A stretch of 38,276 nucleotides of DNA from Gemmatimonadota bacterium (GTDB lineage Bacteria; Gemmatimonadota; Gemmatimonadetes; Longimicrobiales; Gaopeijiaceae): the NCBI GenBank assembly GCA_022826005.1, contig JAJDVT010000078.1:1-38276 (forward strand), in the 5' to 3' direction. The notes beneath the pieces are model-generated. The model did no database searches and had not been told where the DNA came from. It saw nothing but the letters and a program-made list of their open reading frames with translations. Shown one piece after another: positions 24,419-33,123 of the stretch. A program made the position numbers and the translations under genes. The first letter of the stretch is position 1. Each line of letters begins with the position of its first letter.

Positions 24419-26181
24419 CCGATCCTCGGCAGCAGCCGGAAGAGCCACACGCCGGCCAACGCCGACACCCCGAGCGCCAGCACCGCCCAGTGGAACTGCC
24501 CGTAGAGCAGGTATCCCGTCCCGAATAGCGCCGCGTAGACGAGAACGCATCCCAGGAACCACGCGAGGAAGGACGCGGTGATCGTCCCGGCATCCCTGGG
24601 CCCGTCGCCGACCCTGACCACCCGTCCCCACCCCTTGCCCATCGGCTGGATCCTGTCGTAGAAGGCCTGCAGCGTCTCGCGGCTGGCCGGCGGCGTCACG
24701 AGGGTCACGCCGACCCACACCACCGTCGTCACCGCGACCCCGATCACGAGCTGCATCGACGCCGGCAACGGATCGAACCCCAGCAGCTGCTGGTGGCCAA
24801 GGGCGAAGTAGAACGCCACGAGGAACGAGATCGTCATCCCGGAGAGTTCGCTCCACACGTTCACCCGGTACCAGAACCAGCGCAGTAGAAAGATCAGCCC
24901 CGTCCCGGCCCCGATCTGCAGCAGGATCTGGAATCCCTGCCCGGCGGTGTCGAGCTGGAGCGCGACGAAGGCGCCGAGCACCATCAGCCCGACCGTCGAC
25001 AGGCGTCCCACCGCCACGAGCTGCCGGTCGCTGGCCCCCTGGTTCACGAACCGCCGGTAGAAGTCGTTGACGACGTACGACGACCCCCAGTTCAGCTGCG
25101 TGCTGATCGTCGACATGTAGGCCGCCGCCAGCGACGCGACCACCAGCCCCAGCAGACCCGCCGGCAGGAACACCAGCATGGCCGGATAGGCCAGGTCGTT
25201 GCCCACCAGCGAGGGGTCGAGCTCCGGAAAGCGGGCCTGGATGTCGGAGAGCTCCGGGTAGATGACCATCGAGCAGAGCGCCACGATGATCCACGGCCAC
25301 GGCCGCAGCCCGTAGTGCGCGATGTTGAACCACAGCGTGGCCTTCATCGCCTCCCGCTCGTCCTTCGCGGCCAGCATGCGCTGGGCGACGTACCCGCCGC
25401 CGCCGGGCTCGGCGCCCGGATACCACGCGCTCCACCACTGGACTGCGATCGGGATGATGAAGATTCCCATCGCGACGCTCCAGTCCGAGAAGTCGGGGAA
25501 GAAGCGCATCGCGGACTGCAGCTCGGGATTGGAGACGAGGCCCGCCAGTCCGCCGACCTCGGGCTGCTGGAGCGCGAAGACCGCCGCCGCTACGGATCCG
25601 ATCATCGCGATGACGAAGAGGAGCAAGTCGGTGGCGACGACCCCCCAGAGCCCCGAGGTGGCCGAATAGAGCATGGTCACGGACCCGGCGATGAGCACGG
25701 TCGTGAGCGGGTCGAGCCCTAGCAGCACGCCGCCGATCTTGGTCGCGGCCAGCGTCACCGTGGCGATGATCACCACGTTGTAGAAGACGCCGAGATAGAG
25801 CGCGCGGAAGCCCCGCAGAAAGGCCGCCGGCTGTCCGGAGTAGCGCAGCTCGTAGAACTCGATGTCGGTCAGCGCGCCCGACCGGCGCCACAGGCGGGCG
25901 TAAAAGAAGACCGTGAGCATCCCGGTGACAAGGAAGGCCCACCAGGACCAGTTCTGCGCGACGCCTCCGGTGCGCACGAAGTCCGCGACCAGGTTGGGCG
26001 TGTCCGTGGAAAAAGTCGTGGCCACCATCGAAGTGCCCAGGAGCCACCAGGGCAGCTTGCGGCCCGAGAGGAAGAACTCGTCGGCGCCCGAACCCGCGCG
26101 CCGGGCGAAGCGGAGGCCGATGGCGAGGGCCGTGAGGCCGTAGAGGGTGATGACGATCCAGTCGAGTGTGGTGAGTTGCAT
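24400..26181 (-). CDS. Sodium:solute symporter family transporter
   Basis: This protein of about 593 residues has 13-14 hydrophobic helices and SSS family signatures: the N-terminal DWIVITLYGLTALAIGLRFA, SGRKLPWWLLGTSMVATTFS with the TDTPNL sequence of the early sodium site, and the central AYMSTISTQLNWGSSYVVND, which corresponds to the conserved helix that helps bind sodium. It should couple uptake of a sugar or other polar solute to sodium. ATG 26181 lies 5 bases after the nucleotidyltransferase stop, suggesting one operon. It overlaps the convergent small membrane gene by 19 bases. Substrate is not readable, but the flanking nucleotidyltransferase and galactokinase point to a sugar. Confidence 0.93.
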   Translation of the reverse strand: MQLTTLDWIVITLYGLTALAIGLRFARRAGSGADEFFLSGRKLPWWLLGTSMVATTFSTDTPNLVADFVRTGGVAQNWSWWAFLVTGMLTVFFYARLWRRSGALTDIEFYELRYSGQPAAFLRGFRALYLGVFYNVVIIATVTLAATKIGGVLLGLDPLTTVLIAGSVTMLYSATSGLWGVVATDLLLFVIAMIGSVAAAVFALQQPEVGGLAGLVSNPELQSAMRFFPDFSDWSVAMGIFIIPIAVQWWSAWYPGAEPGGGGYVAQRMLAAKDEREAMKATLWFNIAHYGLRPWPWIIVALCSMVIYPELSDIQARFPELDPSLVGNDLAYPAMLVFLPAGLLGLVVASLAAAYMSTISTQLNWGSSYVVNDFYRRFVNQGASDRQLVAVGRLSTVGLMVLGAFVALQLDTAGQGFQILLQIGAGTGLIFLLRWFWYRVNVWSELSGMTISFLVAFYFALGHQQLLGFDPLPASMQLVIGVAVTTVVWVGVTLVTPPASRETLQAFYDRIQPMGKGWGRVVRVGDGPRDAGTITASFLAWFLGCVLVYAALFGTGYLLYGQFHWAVLALGVSALAGVWLFRLLPRIGYAGRG

Positions 26182-26186
26182 CGGCG

Positions 26187-27161
26187 TCAGTCGGGGGGCG
26201 AGGGTTGGGGCGGAGCGTCCCAGAGTCGCACGGGGTAGACCTTCGATTCTACCAGCTTTTGCAGCGATTCGGCCACTCCGGCGTGGTCGCCGGGGAAGGT
26301 GACGCCGAGCCAGAGGGCGGGGGTAGGGAGTACCTTGCAGCGGGCGCGCCCGGTGGCGATCAGCTCGTTCATCGCCTCGGAGAGGTAGAACTCGCGGTCC
26401 AGGCCGGGGCCGGTGGCGAGGAATTGGGTGAAGAGGTCGCGGAGGGGGGGCAGGATTCCGGGTGTGAAGCCCCACAGGTTGGTGCAGACGGGGGTGTCGG
26501 CGGGCACGTCGATGGGGCGGCCGGCGACGTCGCGGCCGTGGACGTGGGCGTCCACCCGCCGCAACTCCAAACCCTCGGTCAGCCGCAGAAGGGTGCCGGC
26601 CTCGTCGACTTCGCAGATCCCACGCGAGACGCCGCCGCTATCGGAGAGGGTGGCCGAGAGGGGATAGCCGACGGTGAATGACATGTTCACTTTACGTTCT
26701 GTAATGCTTACTTGACTTCCCGTGGCTTCCTGGGGCCGGGGGCTCCGCATCGCATGCGCCAGCGCGGCATAGGCCTCGCGCCCGTAGAAGTCGTCGGCGT
26801 TGCAGATCGCGAAGGGGCCGTCGATGTGCTCGCCGGCGGTGAGGACCGCGTGGCCGGTGCCCCAGGGGCGGGTGCGGTCGGGTGGCGGGTCGTCCACGAG
26901 GCCGGGATGCGTGATCTGCTGGTAGGCGAAGCGGATGTCAAGGCCGGCCGCGATTGCGGGACGCAGGTGCGCGTCGAAGTCGGGCCGCAGCGCCTTCTGG
27001 ATCACGAGGACGAACCGGGTGAAGCCGGCGAGCACGCCATCGTAGAGGGCGTAGTCGAGCAGGGCCGCGCCGCCCGGGCCGACGGGCGCGAGCTGCTTCA
27101 GGCGGCCGAAGCGGGTGGAGCGGCCAGCCGCGAGGATGACGAGGGTGAGGGGTGGGGGCAC
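26187..27161 (-). CDS. Nucleotidyltransferase family protein (NTP_transferase)
   Basis: This 324-residue protein has the nucleotide-binding start LVILAAGRSTRFGRLKQL (residues 7-24), a variant of the GxGxRx(n)K motif of sugar-nucleotide transferases, and the NADDFYG metal-binding Asp motif near 119-125. It probably adds a nucleoside monophosphate to a sugar phosphate. Between ~145 and 165 the sequence SQVSITERKVNMSF appears to be an insert encoded by the AT-rich element at 26683-26719; relatives I know go straight on to a VGYPL-like strand. The symporter gene follows after 5 bases and galK lies further downstream, so a sugar uptake and activation operon is likely. The ATG 27161 start has no strong ribosome site. 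Confidence 0.88.
   Translation of the reverse strand: MPPPLTLVILAAGRSTRFGRLKQLAPVGPGGAALLDYALYDGVLAGFTRFVLVIQKALRPDFDAHLRPAIAAGLDIRFAYQQITHPGLVDDPPPDRTRPWGTGHAVLTAGEHIDGPFAICNADDFYGREAYAALAHAMRSPRPQEATGSQVSITERKVNMSFTVGYPLSATLSDSGGVSRGICEVDEAGTLLRLTEGLELRRVDAHVHGRDVAGRPIDVPADTPVCTNLWGFTPGILPPLRDLFTQFLATGPGLDREFYLSEAMNELIATGRARCKVLPTPALWLGVTFPGDHAGVAESLQKLVESKVYPVRLWDAPPQPSPPD
26683..26719. repeat. AT-rich palindromic element, copy C, inside the nucleotidyltransferase gene
   Basis: Twenty-six of 37 positions match copy B at 23767. The shared core is CTTTACG, then TGT-ATG, then TTACTT-ACTT. It also contains TTAC-AGAAC-GTAA as a small inverted repeat on the minus strand. It lies in frame within the coding region, where it seems to add about 14 residues. 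Confidence 0.55.
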
Positions 27162-27240
27162 CGGGGGCTGGATGCGGTTGCAGGGGTCTGTACTTACCGG
27201 GGCATAACGACAATAACAGGGAACGGGTTGGCGAGGCTGC

Positions 27241-27269
27241 TTGGAACCAGCCGTCAGATCATCTATATT
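27241..27269 (+). promoter_or_regulatory. Sigma-70-like promoter of the leader/small RNA
   Basis: TTGGAA at 27241-27246, 17 bases, then TATATT at 27264-27269. The -10 box matches the consensus at 5 of 6 positions and the spacing is ideal. Transcription would start near 27275-27277 and run into the structured region and terminator downstream. Confidence 0.6.
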
Positions 27270-27274
27270 GCCGG

Positions 27275-27415
27275 TGGACGAGTGGCCCGAGGCGCGTGGT
27301 CACCACGTACCCGACAGCTTGCCGGCCACCGCCTCCACAGCGTGTGGGAACGAGGATTGCCTCATCCCTGCCGGAGCGACCGTACCCGGCTGCCGATGGC
27401 GGCCGGGTTTTCGTT
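27275..27415 (+). ncRNA. Structured leader or small RNA with intrinsic terminator
   Basis: About 140 bases between a good promoter and a strong terminator have no convincing ORF but several complementary segments. These are CGTGG-TCA-CCACG (27294-27307), GAGGCG pairing with CGCCTC, GGTGG near 27274 pairing with CCACC near 27325, and GGGA-GAGG-ATTG-CCTC-TCCC (about 27348-27370). GCCGG at 27371-27375 can pair with CCGGC at 27387-27391, which would block the terminator stem. It may be a stand-alone small RNA or an attenuator for the genes starting at 27450. The 5' end resembles a tRNA-Ser D-arm, but no T-arm or acceptor stem completes a tRNA. It matches no RNA family I recognise. Confidence 0.5.
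27386..27412 (+). terminator. Strong intrinsic terminator or attenuator
   Basis: CCCGGCTGCC, loop GAT, GGCGGCCGGG gives a 10-bp stem with one G-T pair, followed at once by TTTTCGTTT. This is the best rho-independent terminator in the window. It lies 38 bases before the first gene of the downstream module. Confidence 0.78.
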
Positions 27416-27449
27416 TCTGAGTCGAACCTCCTCCCACCGAAGACCCCAG

Positions 27450-27896
27450 ATGACCCCGGGGCTGACAGCTAAGGTGCACGAGGTCGAGGACGTATTCCGA
27501 GACAAGAAAGCCAGGACGAATTGCCACTCGGAGTCGGGTGGCTGGGACGGAACCGTAGACTCCCCTCTCCGCAAGATACTCAACAAGCTGGAGGACTTCC
27601 TCGACTGGTTCCGCTCCCTGTATCCACGAAGGAAGGACCGGTTTCGACGCGCACTGAGTCGCTGGGAGGGCAGTGACCTCGGCCTGCCTGAGCCGTCCTT
27701 CGAAGTAAAATGGGAGACCTGGAGTGAAATGAATGACTACTTCCAAGGGGTTTCTCATCACGGAAAGCCCACGAGCACTGAGGAACTGAGGAACGGAATC
27801 GCCCGTTTGGAGACCTTCTTGGCGCGGCAACTCCTCAAGACTTCCGACGACCTGAATGCGATCGATGCCCTCTTGAAGGAGCCCGGGAATGCCTAG
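27450..27896 (+). CDS. Hypothetical protein, first gene of an unrecognised module
   Basis: The 148 residues are charged and mostly helical: VHEVEDVFRDKKARTN, then LRKILNKLEDFLDWFRSLYP, and LRNGIARLETFLARQLLKTS near the end. Lower GC and less biased codons than its neighbours suggest transfer from elsewhere. The product has no signal peptide or membrane segment. ATG 27450 is chosen because an upstream in-frame ATG lies inside the terminator; only a weak GAAGA precedes it. It overlaps the next gene by 8 bases. From memory, similar helical ORFs precede a large uncharacterised protein in other genomes, but I cannot verify this and assign no function. Confidence 0.6.
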   Translation: MTPGLTAKVHEVEDVFRDKKARTNCHSESGGWDGTVDSPLRKILNKLEDFLDWFRSLYPRRKDRFRRALSRWEGSDLGLPEPSFEVKWETWSEMNDYFQGVSHHGKPTSTEELRNGIARLETFLARQLLKTSDDLNAIDALLKEPGNA

Positions 27897-28332
27897 TCCG
27901 GAAGCGGTCGAGCAAGCCTTGACGCTCATTGAGAGGCACCCAGTCAACCGGGGGTACTTCTTCTCCAAACTGGAATCACCCGATTGGATCGCACCCTTGG
28001 CCGAAGCGGGCTTCTTCAAGGATCCGCCACCGCGACGAGTCAACGGTGACTTCGTCAGCTACCCTGGCTGGCCCGAATCCAGGTACTTGGCGAGGATGGC
28101 ACCGGTTGCACCGGCCCGGGTGGCAGACGTGATCGGTCGGATTCCCGGCACGGACAACGTCAGCGTTCACGAAGACCTCGCACGGGCGGTGATACATCTC
28201 GACGCCGGGTCGATGGCCCGATGGGCCACAGGGGAGGCTCGCTGGATATCGCGACAGCCGCGAATCGAGCATCCGCTGGATGAGGCGCTGGGTGCCGTGG
28301 TCGAGCGCCTGGCCGGTGACGAGACGACCTGA
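27889..28332 (+). CDS. N-terminal fragment of a large uncharacterised protein
   Basis: The 147 residues start at ATG 27889, overlapping the previous stop (ATGCCTAG). The sequence HPVNRGYFFSKLESPDWIAP, then LAEAGFFKDPPPR, YPGWPESRYLARMAPVAP and TDNVSVHEDLARAVI has the look of the N-terminus of a very large (about 1,000 residue) uncharacterised protein family known to me only from memory. The frame stops after GDETT, and recognisable C-terminal sequence of the same family follows in another frame 20 bases on. I infer that the middle, some 500 residues, was deleted. Function unknown. The two-gene arrangement with a regulatory RNA upstream could be a defence-type or stress module, which is speculation. 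Confidence 0.62.
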   Translation: MPSPEAVEQALTLIERHPVNRGYFFSKLESPDWIAPLAEAGFFKDPPPRRVNGDFVSYPGWPESRYLARMAPVAPARVADVIGRIPGTDNVSVHEDLARAVIHLDAGSMARWATGEARWISRQPRIEHPLDEALGAVVERLAGDETT

Positions 28333-29462
28333 TCGACATTCGCCTGCGGAAGGCCGTGTGGACCACCATCGACGGGTTGGCGGACGACACGGACCCCACG
28401 CCCAAGACCGATTCACAGCCTGCGAGTGACCTGTCGAACCGTTGCATCAACACGGTCCGCGGCAACGCTCTGCACGCCGTTGTCGGCTATTCGCTTTGGG
28501 TCTATCGATCCGAAATGGGGACGGCGAAGGCGAAGCCAGGGGCCTTTGGCATGGACAGGATTCCCGAGGTTCGCGTGAGGCTCGAGCGGCATCTCGATCC
28601 CGCTATCGACCCGTCGCCGACTGTCCGATCGGCATACGGACAGTGGTTTCCGCACCTGCTGTTGCTTGACGAGGCGTGGGCACGGCAGCATGTGAAGAGC
28701 ATCTTTCCCGAAGATCAGCGGGAGCTGCGAGATGCCGCATGGGAGGCGTATCTGCGCCGTGGCCCCGTGTACAACCTGCCCTTCGAGCTTCTCCGCCAGC
28801 AGTATCACGAGGCCGTGGATCGACTTGACGAGATGGAAGAGCGCGACTTGCCGAGGAGAGAGAGAGTTGGAGGGGCTCTCGGGGAGCACCTCGTCATCCT
28901 GGCGGGTCGTGGCCTGGTTTCCTGGTCGGACGATGATGCACTGCTCCGGCGGTTCTTTGAGCACGCCGCACCCCGGGACGCCGACCGAGCCATATGGCTG
29001 GTCGGGAGAGATCTCGCCGATGGCGACACGGATCTTTCCGACGATGCGGTGGAGCGGTTCAGGCGGCTGGCGGAGGACCTGCTGGGAATGCTCGAGGAAA
29101 ACGGGCGCGAGCGAATGGGGCACTTCACATCTCTCGGATGGTGGATAGCGTCCGGTCGCTTCGATCCGGAGTGGACGTTGGATCGCCTGGCAAGACTGGT
29201 TGAACTTGCCGGAGGGGCCAAACCGAGCTTCGGGGTGACGGACTACCTCGTTGACGTGTCGCGGAATCACCCGTCCGAGGCTCTCGAGGTGTTCAGAATG
29301 CTTGTGAACGCAGATGGACTTCGCCGCGGACCGAAACACGTGCGATCGGCGCGGGTAATCCTGCGGGCGGCGCTCGCGGATCCCTCTTCGCATGACGCCG
29401 CGCGCTCATTCATCGAGCAGCTCCTCGCGGCCGGGCACCTGGATTACAGGGACCTGCTGTAA
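28326..29462 (+). pseudogene. C-terminal part of the same large protein, frame broken upstream
   Basis: The open frame of about 378 codons begins without a normal start; GTG 28356 is the first possible one and would give 368 residues. The sequence includes NTVRGNALHAVVGYSLWVYR, RVRLERHLDPAIDPSPTVRS, YGQWFPHLLLLDEAWARQHV, and FTSLGWWIASGRFDPEWTLD, ending RDLL. These are C-terminal landmarks of the large uncharacterised family suggested for 27889-28332, so the two ORFs appear to be the ends of one gene joined after loss of the middle. It may still be translated, because no stop interrupts it. No catalytic motif was recognised. Confidence 0.6.
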
Positions 29463-29578
29463 GGCGTGCCTGACACAGGGCCGGGCCTGACCGCCGCCAG
29501 GATGACGCACTCCGATAACCGGAATCGCGGGCGTGCCGGTTTCCATCGCGAGGGTCGGCACACGCACGAAAACCCGCG

Positions 29579-31555
29579 CTACGATTCCCCGGGATCATCG
29601 CCTTCTCCCAGCCCGGCCAAGGCCAGCAGCCGCAGCGCATTCGTCGAAGTGGTGATGCCGTCGCGGAGCCGGTAGTCGAAGGTGAGCTCCTTGTCCGTCA
29701 CCCCGAAAGACTCGGTGAAGTGGACGGCGGTTGCCCGCGTGGCGAGGTCTTCGGCGTCGGCGAGGGTGAGGTCGTGCGTGGTCACGGCGCCGATTGCGCC
29801 GGTGGCGAGGAGCTTGCGCAGCACCGTGCGGGCCGCGATGCGGCGTTCGGCGCTGTTTGTGCCCTGCAGGATCTCGTCGAGGAGGTAGAGGGTGCGGGGC
29901 CGGGGGCCGGCGGCGGCGTCCACCACGCGCTTCAGGCGCTGGAGTCCGGCCAGGAAGTAGGAGACGCCGTCGGCGAGCGAGTCCTCGATGTGTATGCTGG
30001 TCATGACGCGGAGCGGGGGCATTCGCAGCTCCTCGGCACAGACGGGGCCGCCGGCCTGGGCCAGGACCGCGTTCAATCCGGTTGCGCGGAGCAGGGTCGA
30101 CTTGCCTGACATGTTGGAGCCGGTGACGAGCAGAAAGGAGCCGGCGGGGCCGATTTCGACATCGTTGTGGATGCACTCCTGCGGTGGCAGGAGGGGATGG
30201 CCAAGGGCGCGGGCACGGAGCGTGCGGGCGTCCGGGTCGAGCGCTGGCATCGTCCAGCCGGGATTGTCGGCAGCCAGCGCGGCGAGGGCGGCCAGCGCCT
30301 CCGCCTCCCCCACCGCCCCCAGCCACCCCCTCACACGGCGGCCCGACCGCGCCTTCCACTGCTCCAGCCCGGCCAGCACACGCACGTCCCAGAAGAACAT
30401 CAACGCGAGCGGGATGTGGACGACCGGCGACCTTCTGGCCTCGGCCATGTCGAGCAGGCGGCGCAAAGCGGCGATCTCCTCGGGTGCGGCGCGTCGCTCG
30501 GTGGCCGGACGTGGCCCGGTGCCGCCCGCGGGCCCGGCGTCGGCCGGCGGACCAGCGCCGATACGCTCGCGGAGGGCCGCCAGGTAGCGCGAATCGAGCG
30601 GAGCGTCGCGAAGATGGCCGAGAATGGGGGAGTAGCGCCGCACCCCGGACTCGCCGTCATCCGCCTCGTCGAAGACCGCGTGGATCGCGCGCCACCGGGG
30701 CACGAGCACCAGCGCCGAGATCAGAAGCGGCCACACCAGCACCGGGATGGGTACCAGGCCCAGGGAATAGAGAGTGATCGCGGCCGCGTTGATCGGCGGG
30801 AGCACCAGGCTGGCGGCGCGGAGCCAGCGGTGCCCCGGCAGCCACGCGTCGCCTTCGGCCCAGCGGAGGAAGGAGTCTTCGGACGTCTCTGGCGTGACGG
30901 GCGCGGGCCGGGTCCCGGTGGGAGGGGGCCCGTGGCGCGTAGCGGGAATGGCCGCCAGCCGCGTCTCCGCCGCGAGGCGGTCCCGGAAGTCGAGCGCCCC
31001 GGCCATCTCGCTGACCGCATCCTGGCGCAGGGCGATCGTGTCCGGGTCCGCGCTCCCGAGCAGCCACTCCTGCAGCGTTCGCCAACCAGGGGGCGTCCCG
31101 CACACGCCGGTGAGGTGCAGTAGGGAGGCGTGGCCGTAGAGGTCGAGGTCGCTGGCGTAGTCGTGTTCACGCGGCGCCGCAAGGCCGGGCACCGTTGGCG
31201 CGTTCGGCCACGGCCGCATTTCCGGCCACGACCGCCCGACGCGGGCGATACCCTCGCGGTTGAATGCGGCCATGAACTCCGCGCGCTGCATGCGCAGCCG
31301 GGCCGCCTGCTGCCGCGCCACGAACACCACGAAGAGCGCCGCCGACGCGGCCAGGAGCAGCCATGCCGGCATGCCGCGTCCCGCGGCGAAAAGCCACCAT
31401 GCGCCCAGGGTGGAAGCCGTGAAGAGGGCCAGTCGCAGGCGGCCGTAGAGCCGAACGGTACGCTGCTGTGCGCCGGCTTCCCGATCGAAGCGTTCAGCCC
31501 GTTCCCCATAGACGGTTGCGGGTGGCGCGTCCGTGCGGCTCCGTTCACGTTGCAT
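29579..31555 (-). CDS. Membrane-anchored MutS-like ATPase
   Basis: The 658 residues end in a MutS ABC-ATPase domain: Walker A GSNMSGKST (479-487), Walker B LYLLDEILQGTNS (~554-566) and a TTHD switch motif. Two hydrophobic segments near residues 35-75 and two near 255-290 place the rest of the protein in or at the membrane. The mismatch-recognition domains of true MutS are absent. Such 'MutS-related' membrane proteins are common, but their role is unknown and they should not be equated with mismatch repair. ATG 31555 is preferred; only 2 bases separate it from the start of the divergent serine hydrolase gene, so promoters must lie within the neighbouring coding sequences. It is convergent with the module at 27450-29462. 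Confidence 0.88.
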   Translation of the reverse strand: MQRERSRTDAPPATVYGERAERFDREAGAQQRTVRLYGRLRLALFTASTLGAWWLFAAGRGMPAWLLLAASAALFVVFVARQQAARLRMQRAEFMAAFNREGIARVGRSWPEMRPWPNAPTVPGLAAPREHDYASDLDLYGHASLLHLTGVCGTPPGWRTLQEWLLGSADPDTIALRQDAVSEMAGALDFRDRLAAETRLAAIPATRHGPPPTGTRPAPVTPETSEDSFLRWAEGDAWLPGHRWLRAASLVLPPINAAAITLYSLGLVPIPVLVWPLLISALVLVPRWRAIHAVFDEADDGESGVRRYSPILGHLRDAPLDSRYLAALRERIGAGPPADAGPAGGTGPRPATERRAAPEEIAALRRLLDMAEARRSPVVHIPLALMFFWDVRVLAGLEQWKARSGRRVRGWLGAVGEAEALAALAALAADNPGWTMPALDPDARTLRARALGHPLLPPQECIHNDVEIGPAGSFLLVTGSNMSGKSTLLRATGLNAVLAQAGGPVCAEELRMPPLRVMTSIHIEDSLADGVSYFLAGLQRLKRVVDAAAGPRPRTLYLLDEILQGTNSAERRIAARTVLRKLLATGAIGAVTTHDLTLADAEDLATRATAVHFTESFGVTDKELTFDYRLRDGITTSTNALRLLALAGLGEGDDPGES

Positions 31556-31557
31556 GG

Positions 31558-33123
31558 ATGAAACTAAGCACTTCACCGATGACGGCAGGGCTGGCGGCGG
31601 TCCTCGCAACCATCACCGCCTGCGGTCCGCCGATCCCCGAGGCGGAAGCGCGCGCCCGCGTCAACGCCATCTTCGCCGACTACGCCAGCCCATCCGGCCC
31701 CGGCTGCTCCCTCGGCGTGATCCGGGACGGCGAACTCGTCCTGGCCACCGGCTACGGCAGCGCGGACCTCGACCACGGCATCCCGAACGGCCCGGCGACC
31801 GTCTTCCGCATCGCATCGGTCTCCAAACAGGTCACGGCCGGCGCGATCGCGCTGCTGGCGGTGCGCGGCGAGCTGGACCTCGACGCCCCGGTTCAGCGAT
31901 ACATCCCCGAATTCCCCGACTACCCCGACCCGCCCGCCGTGCGGCACCTGGTCCACCACACCTCCGGCGTGCGGGAGTACCTGACAATCGTGTCGCTGGC
32001 CGGGTACCGCGACGACGATTCCTACGGCAACCCCGAGGCCCTCGCCGCGATCACCCGCCAGCATGAACTCGTCTTCCCGCCCGGCGACCGGCACCTGTAC
32101 AGCAACTCCGGCTACATCCTCCTCGGCGAAATCGTGGCCCGCATCTCCGGCCAGAGCCTGCGCGACTTTGCCGAGGCGAACTTCTTCGGCCCGCTGGGAA
32201 TGACCCAAACCCACTTCCACGACGACCACAACGAGGTCGTGCCGAACCGCGCGACCGGCTATGCCCCGATGCGGCCGGGCCGGGCCGATTCCGACCGCTC
32301 GCCAACCGATGACACCGGGGCAGGCGACTCGGGCGGCGCCTTCGAGATCAGCGTGACCACCCTCGACGTGGTCGGCGACGGCGGCGTCTTCACATCGGTC
32401 GAGGACTGGGGCGCGTGGGACCGCAATCTCTCCGAAGGGACGGTCGGCGGTCCCGAGTGGGTGGCGCTCATGCACCAGCGCGGCGTCCTGAACTCGGGCG
32501 ACACGATTCCCTACGCGTTCGGCCTCTCCCACGGCGAGCACGGCGGCCTCGCGACGGTCGGACACACCGGCTCCTGGGTCGGCTACCGGACGGCGATGTC
32601 CCGGTATCCCGAGACCGGCCATTCCTTCGTCGCGTTCTGCAACCGCTCCCGGATCAGTCCCGGGCGTCTCATCGAGAGGGTCGCGGAGGTCTACCTGGAG
32701 GAACGGATGGCGTCTGCGGAGGAGGAGGAGGCGCCGGAGGGGGCAGAGGCCGCCGCGGAGGAGGAGGCGCCGGAAGCGTCAGCGGAAGAGTCAGGGCCGT
32801 CCGCTGCGGCGCCGGAGCCCTCGGAAGAGCCGGTACGGCCTGAACCCGAAAGCGCCATCCCCGCCGGCGCCCGGTACGCGGGGTCCTTCTACAGCCCGGA
32901 GCTGGCGGCCACCTACCGCATAGTGGAAGACGGCTCCTCCGGGCTTGCCCTGCACGTGGGCCGCAGCGAGCCGGTGAGTCTTCTCGCGGCTGCGGACGGC
33001 GTCCTGACCACCGAGTGGGGGATGACCCTGCGTTTCTCGGACCTCGTCGAGGGTCGCTACCGGGCGATGCTGGTTGATGCAGGGCGGGTGAGGAATCTGC
33101 GGTTCACCCGTGAACAGGGATAG
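31558..33123 (+). CDS. Beta-lactamase family serine hydrolase, lipoprotein
   Basis: This 521-residue protein has a lipoprotein signal ending TITAC (Cys22). The penicillin-binding fold is marked by S87-V-S-K90 (SxxK nucleophile), Y181-S-N183 (YxN) and GHTGSW (HTG motif, third active-site element). It resembles class C beta-lactamases and DD-peptidases. Such proteins are often esterases or peptidases of unknown substrate rather than antibiotic-resistance enzymes. An acidic Glu/Ala/Pro linker near 385-435 separates a C-terminal domain of about 90 residues with a beta pattern (YAGSFYSPELAATYRI). ATG 31558 faces the MutS-like start across 2 bases. No ribosome site is seen, so leaderless translation is possible. 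Confidence 0.9.
   Translation: MKLSTSPMTAGLAAVLATITACGPPIPEAEARARVNAIFADYASPSGPGCSLGVIRDGELVLATGYGSADLDHGIPNGPATVFRIASVSKQVTAGAIALLAVRGELDLDAPVQRYIPEFPDYPDPPAVRHLVHHTSGVREYLTIVSLAGYRDDDSYGNPEALAAITRQHELVFPPGDRHLYSNSGYILLGEIVARISGQSLRDFAEANFFGPLGMTQTHFHDDHNEVVPNRATGYAPMRPGRADSDRSPTDDTGAGDSGGAFEISVTTLDVVGDGGVFTSVEDWGAWDRNLSEGTVGGPEWVALMHQRGVLNSGDTIPYAFGLSHGEHGGLATVGHTGSWVGYRTAMSRYPETGHSFVAFCNRSRISPGRLIERVAEVYLEERMASAEEEEAPEGAEAAAEEEAPEASAEESGPSAAAPEPSEEPVRPEPESAIPAGARYAGSFYSPELAATYRIVEDGSSGLALHVGRSEPVSLLAAADGVLTTEWGMTLRFSDLVEGRYRAMLVDAGRVRNLRFTREQG

Noticed and set aside
27271-27360. Possible tRNA-Ser (GGTGGACGAGTGGCCCGAGG resembles its D-arm)
   Set aside because: No matching acceptor end, no T-arm with TTCGA and no normal anticodon stem-loop could be found.
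29517-29540. Terminator between convergent genes (AACCGG/CCGGTT)
   Set aside because: Short stem, long loop and no T-tract in either direction.
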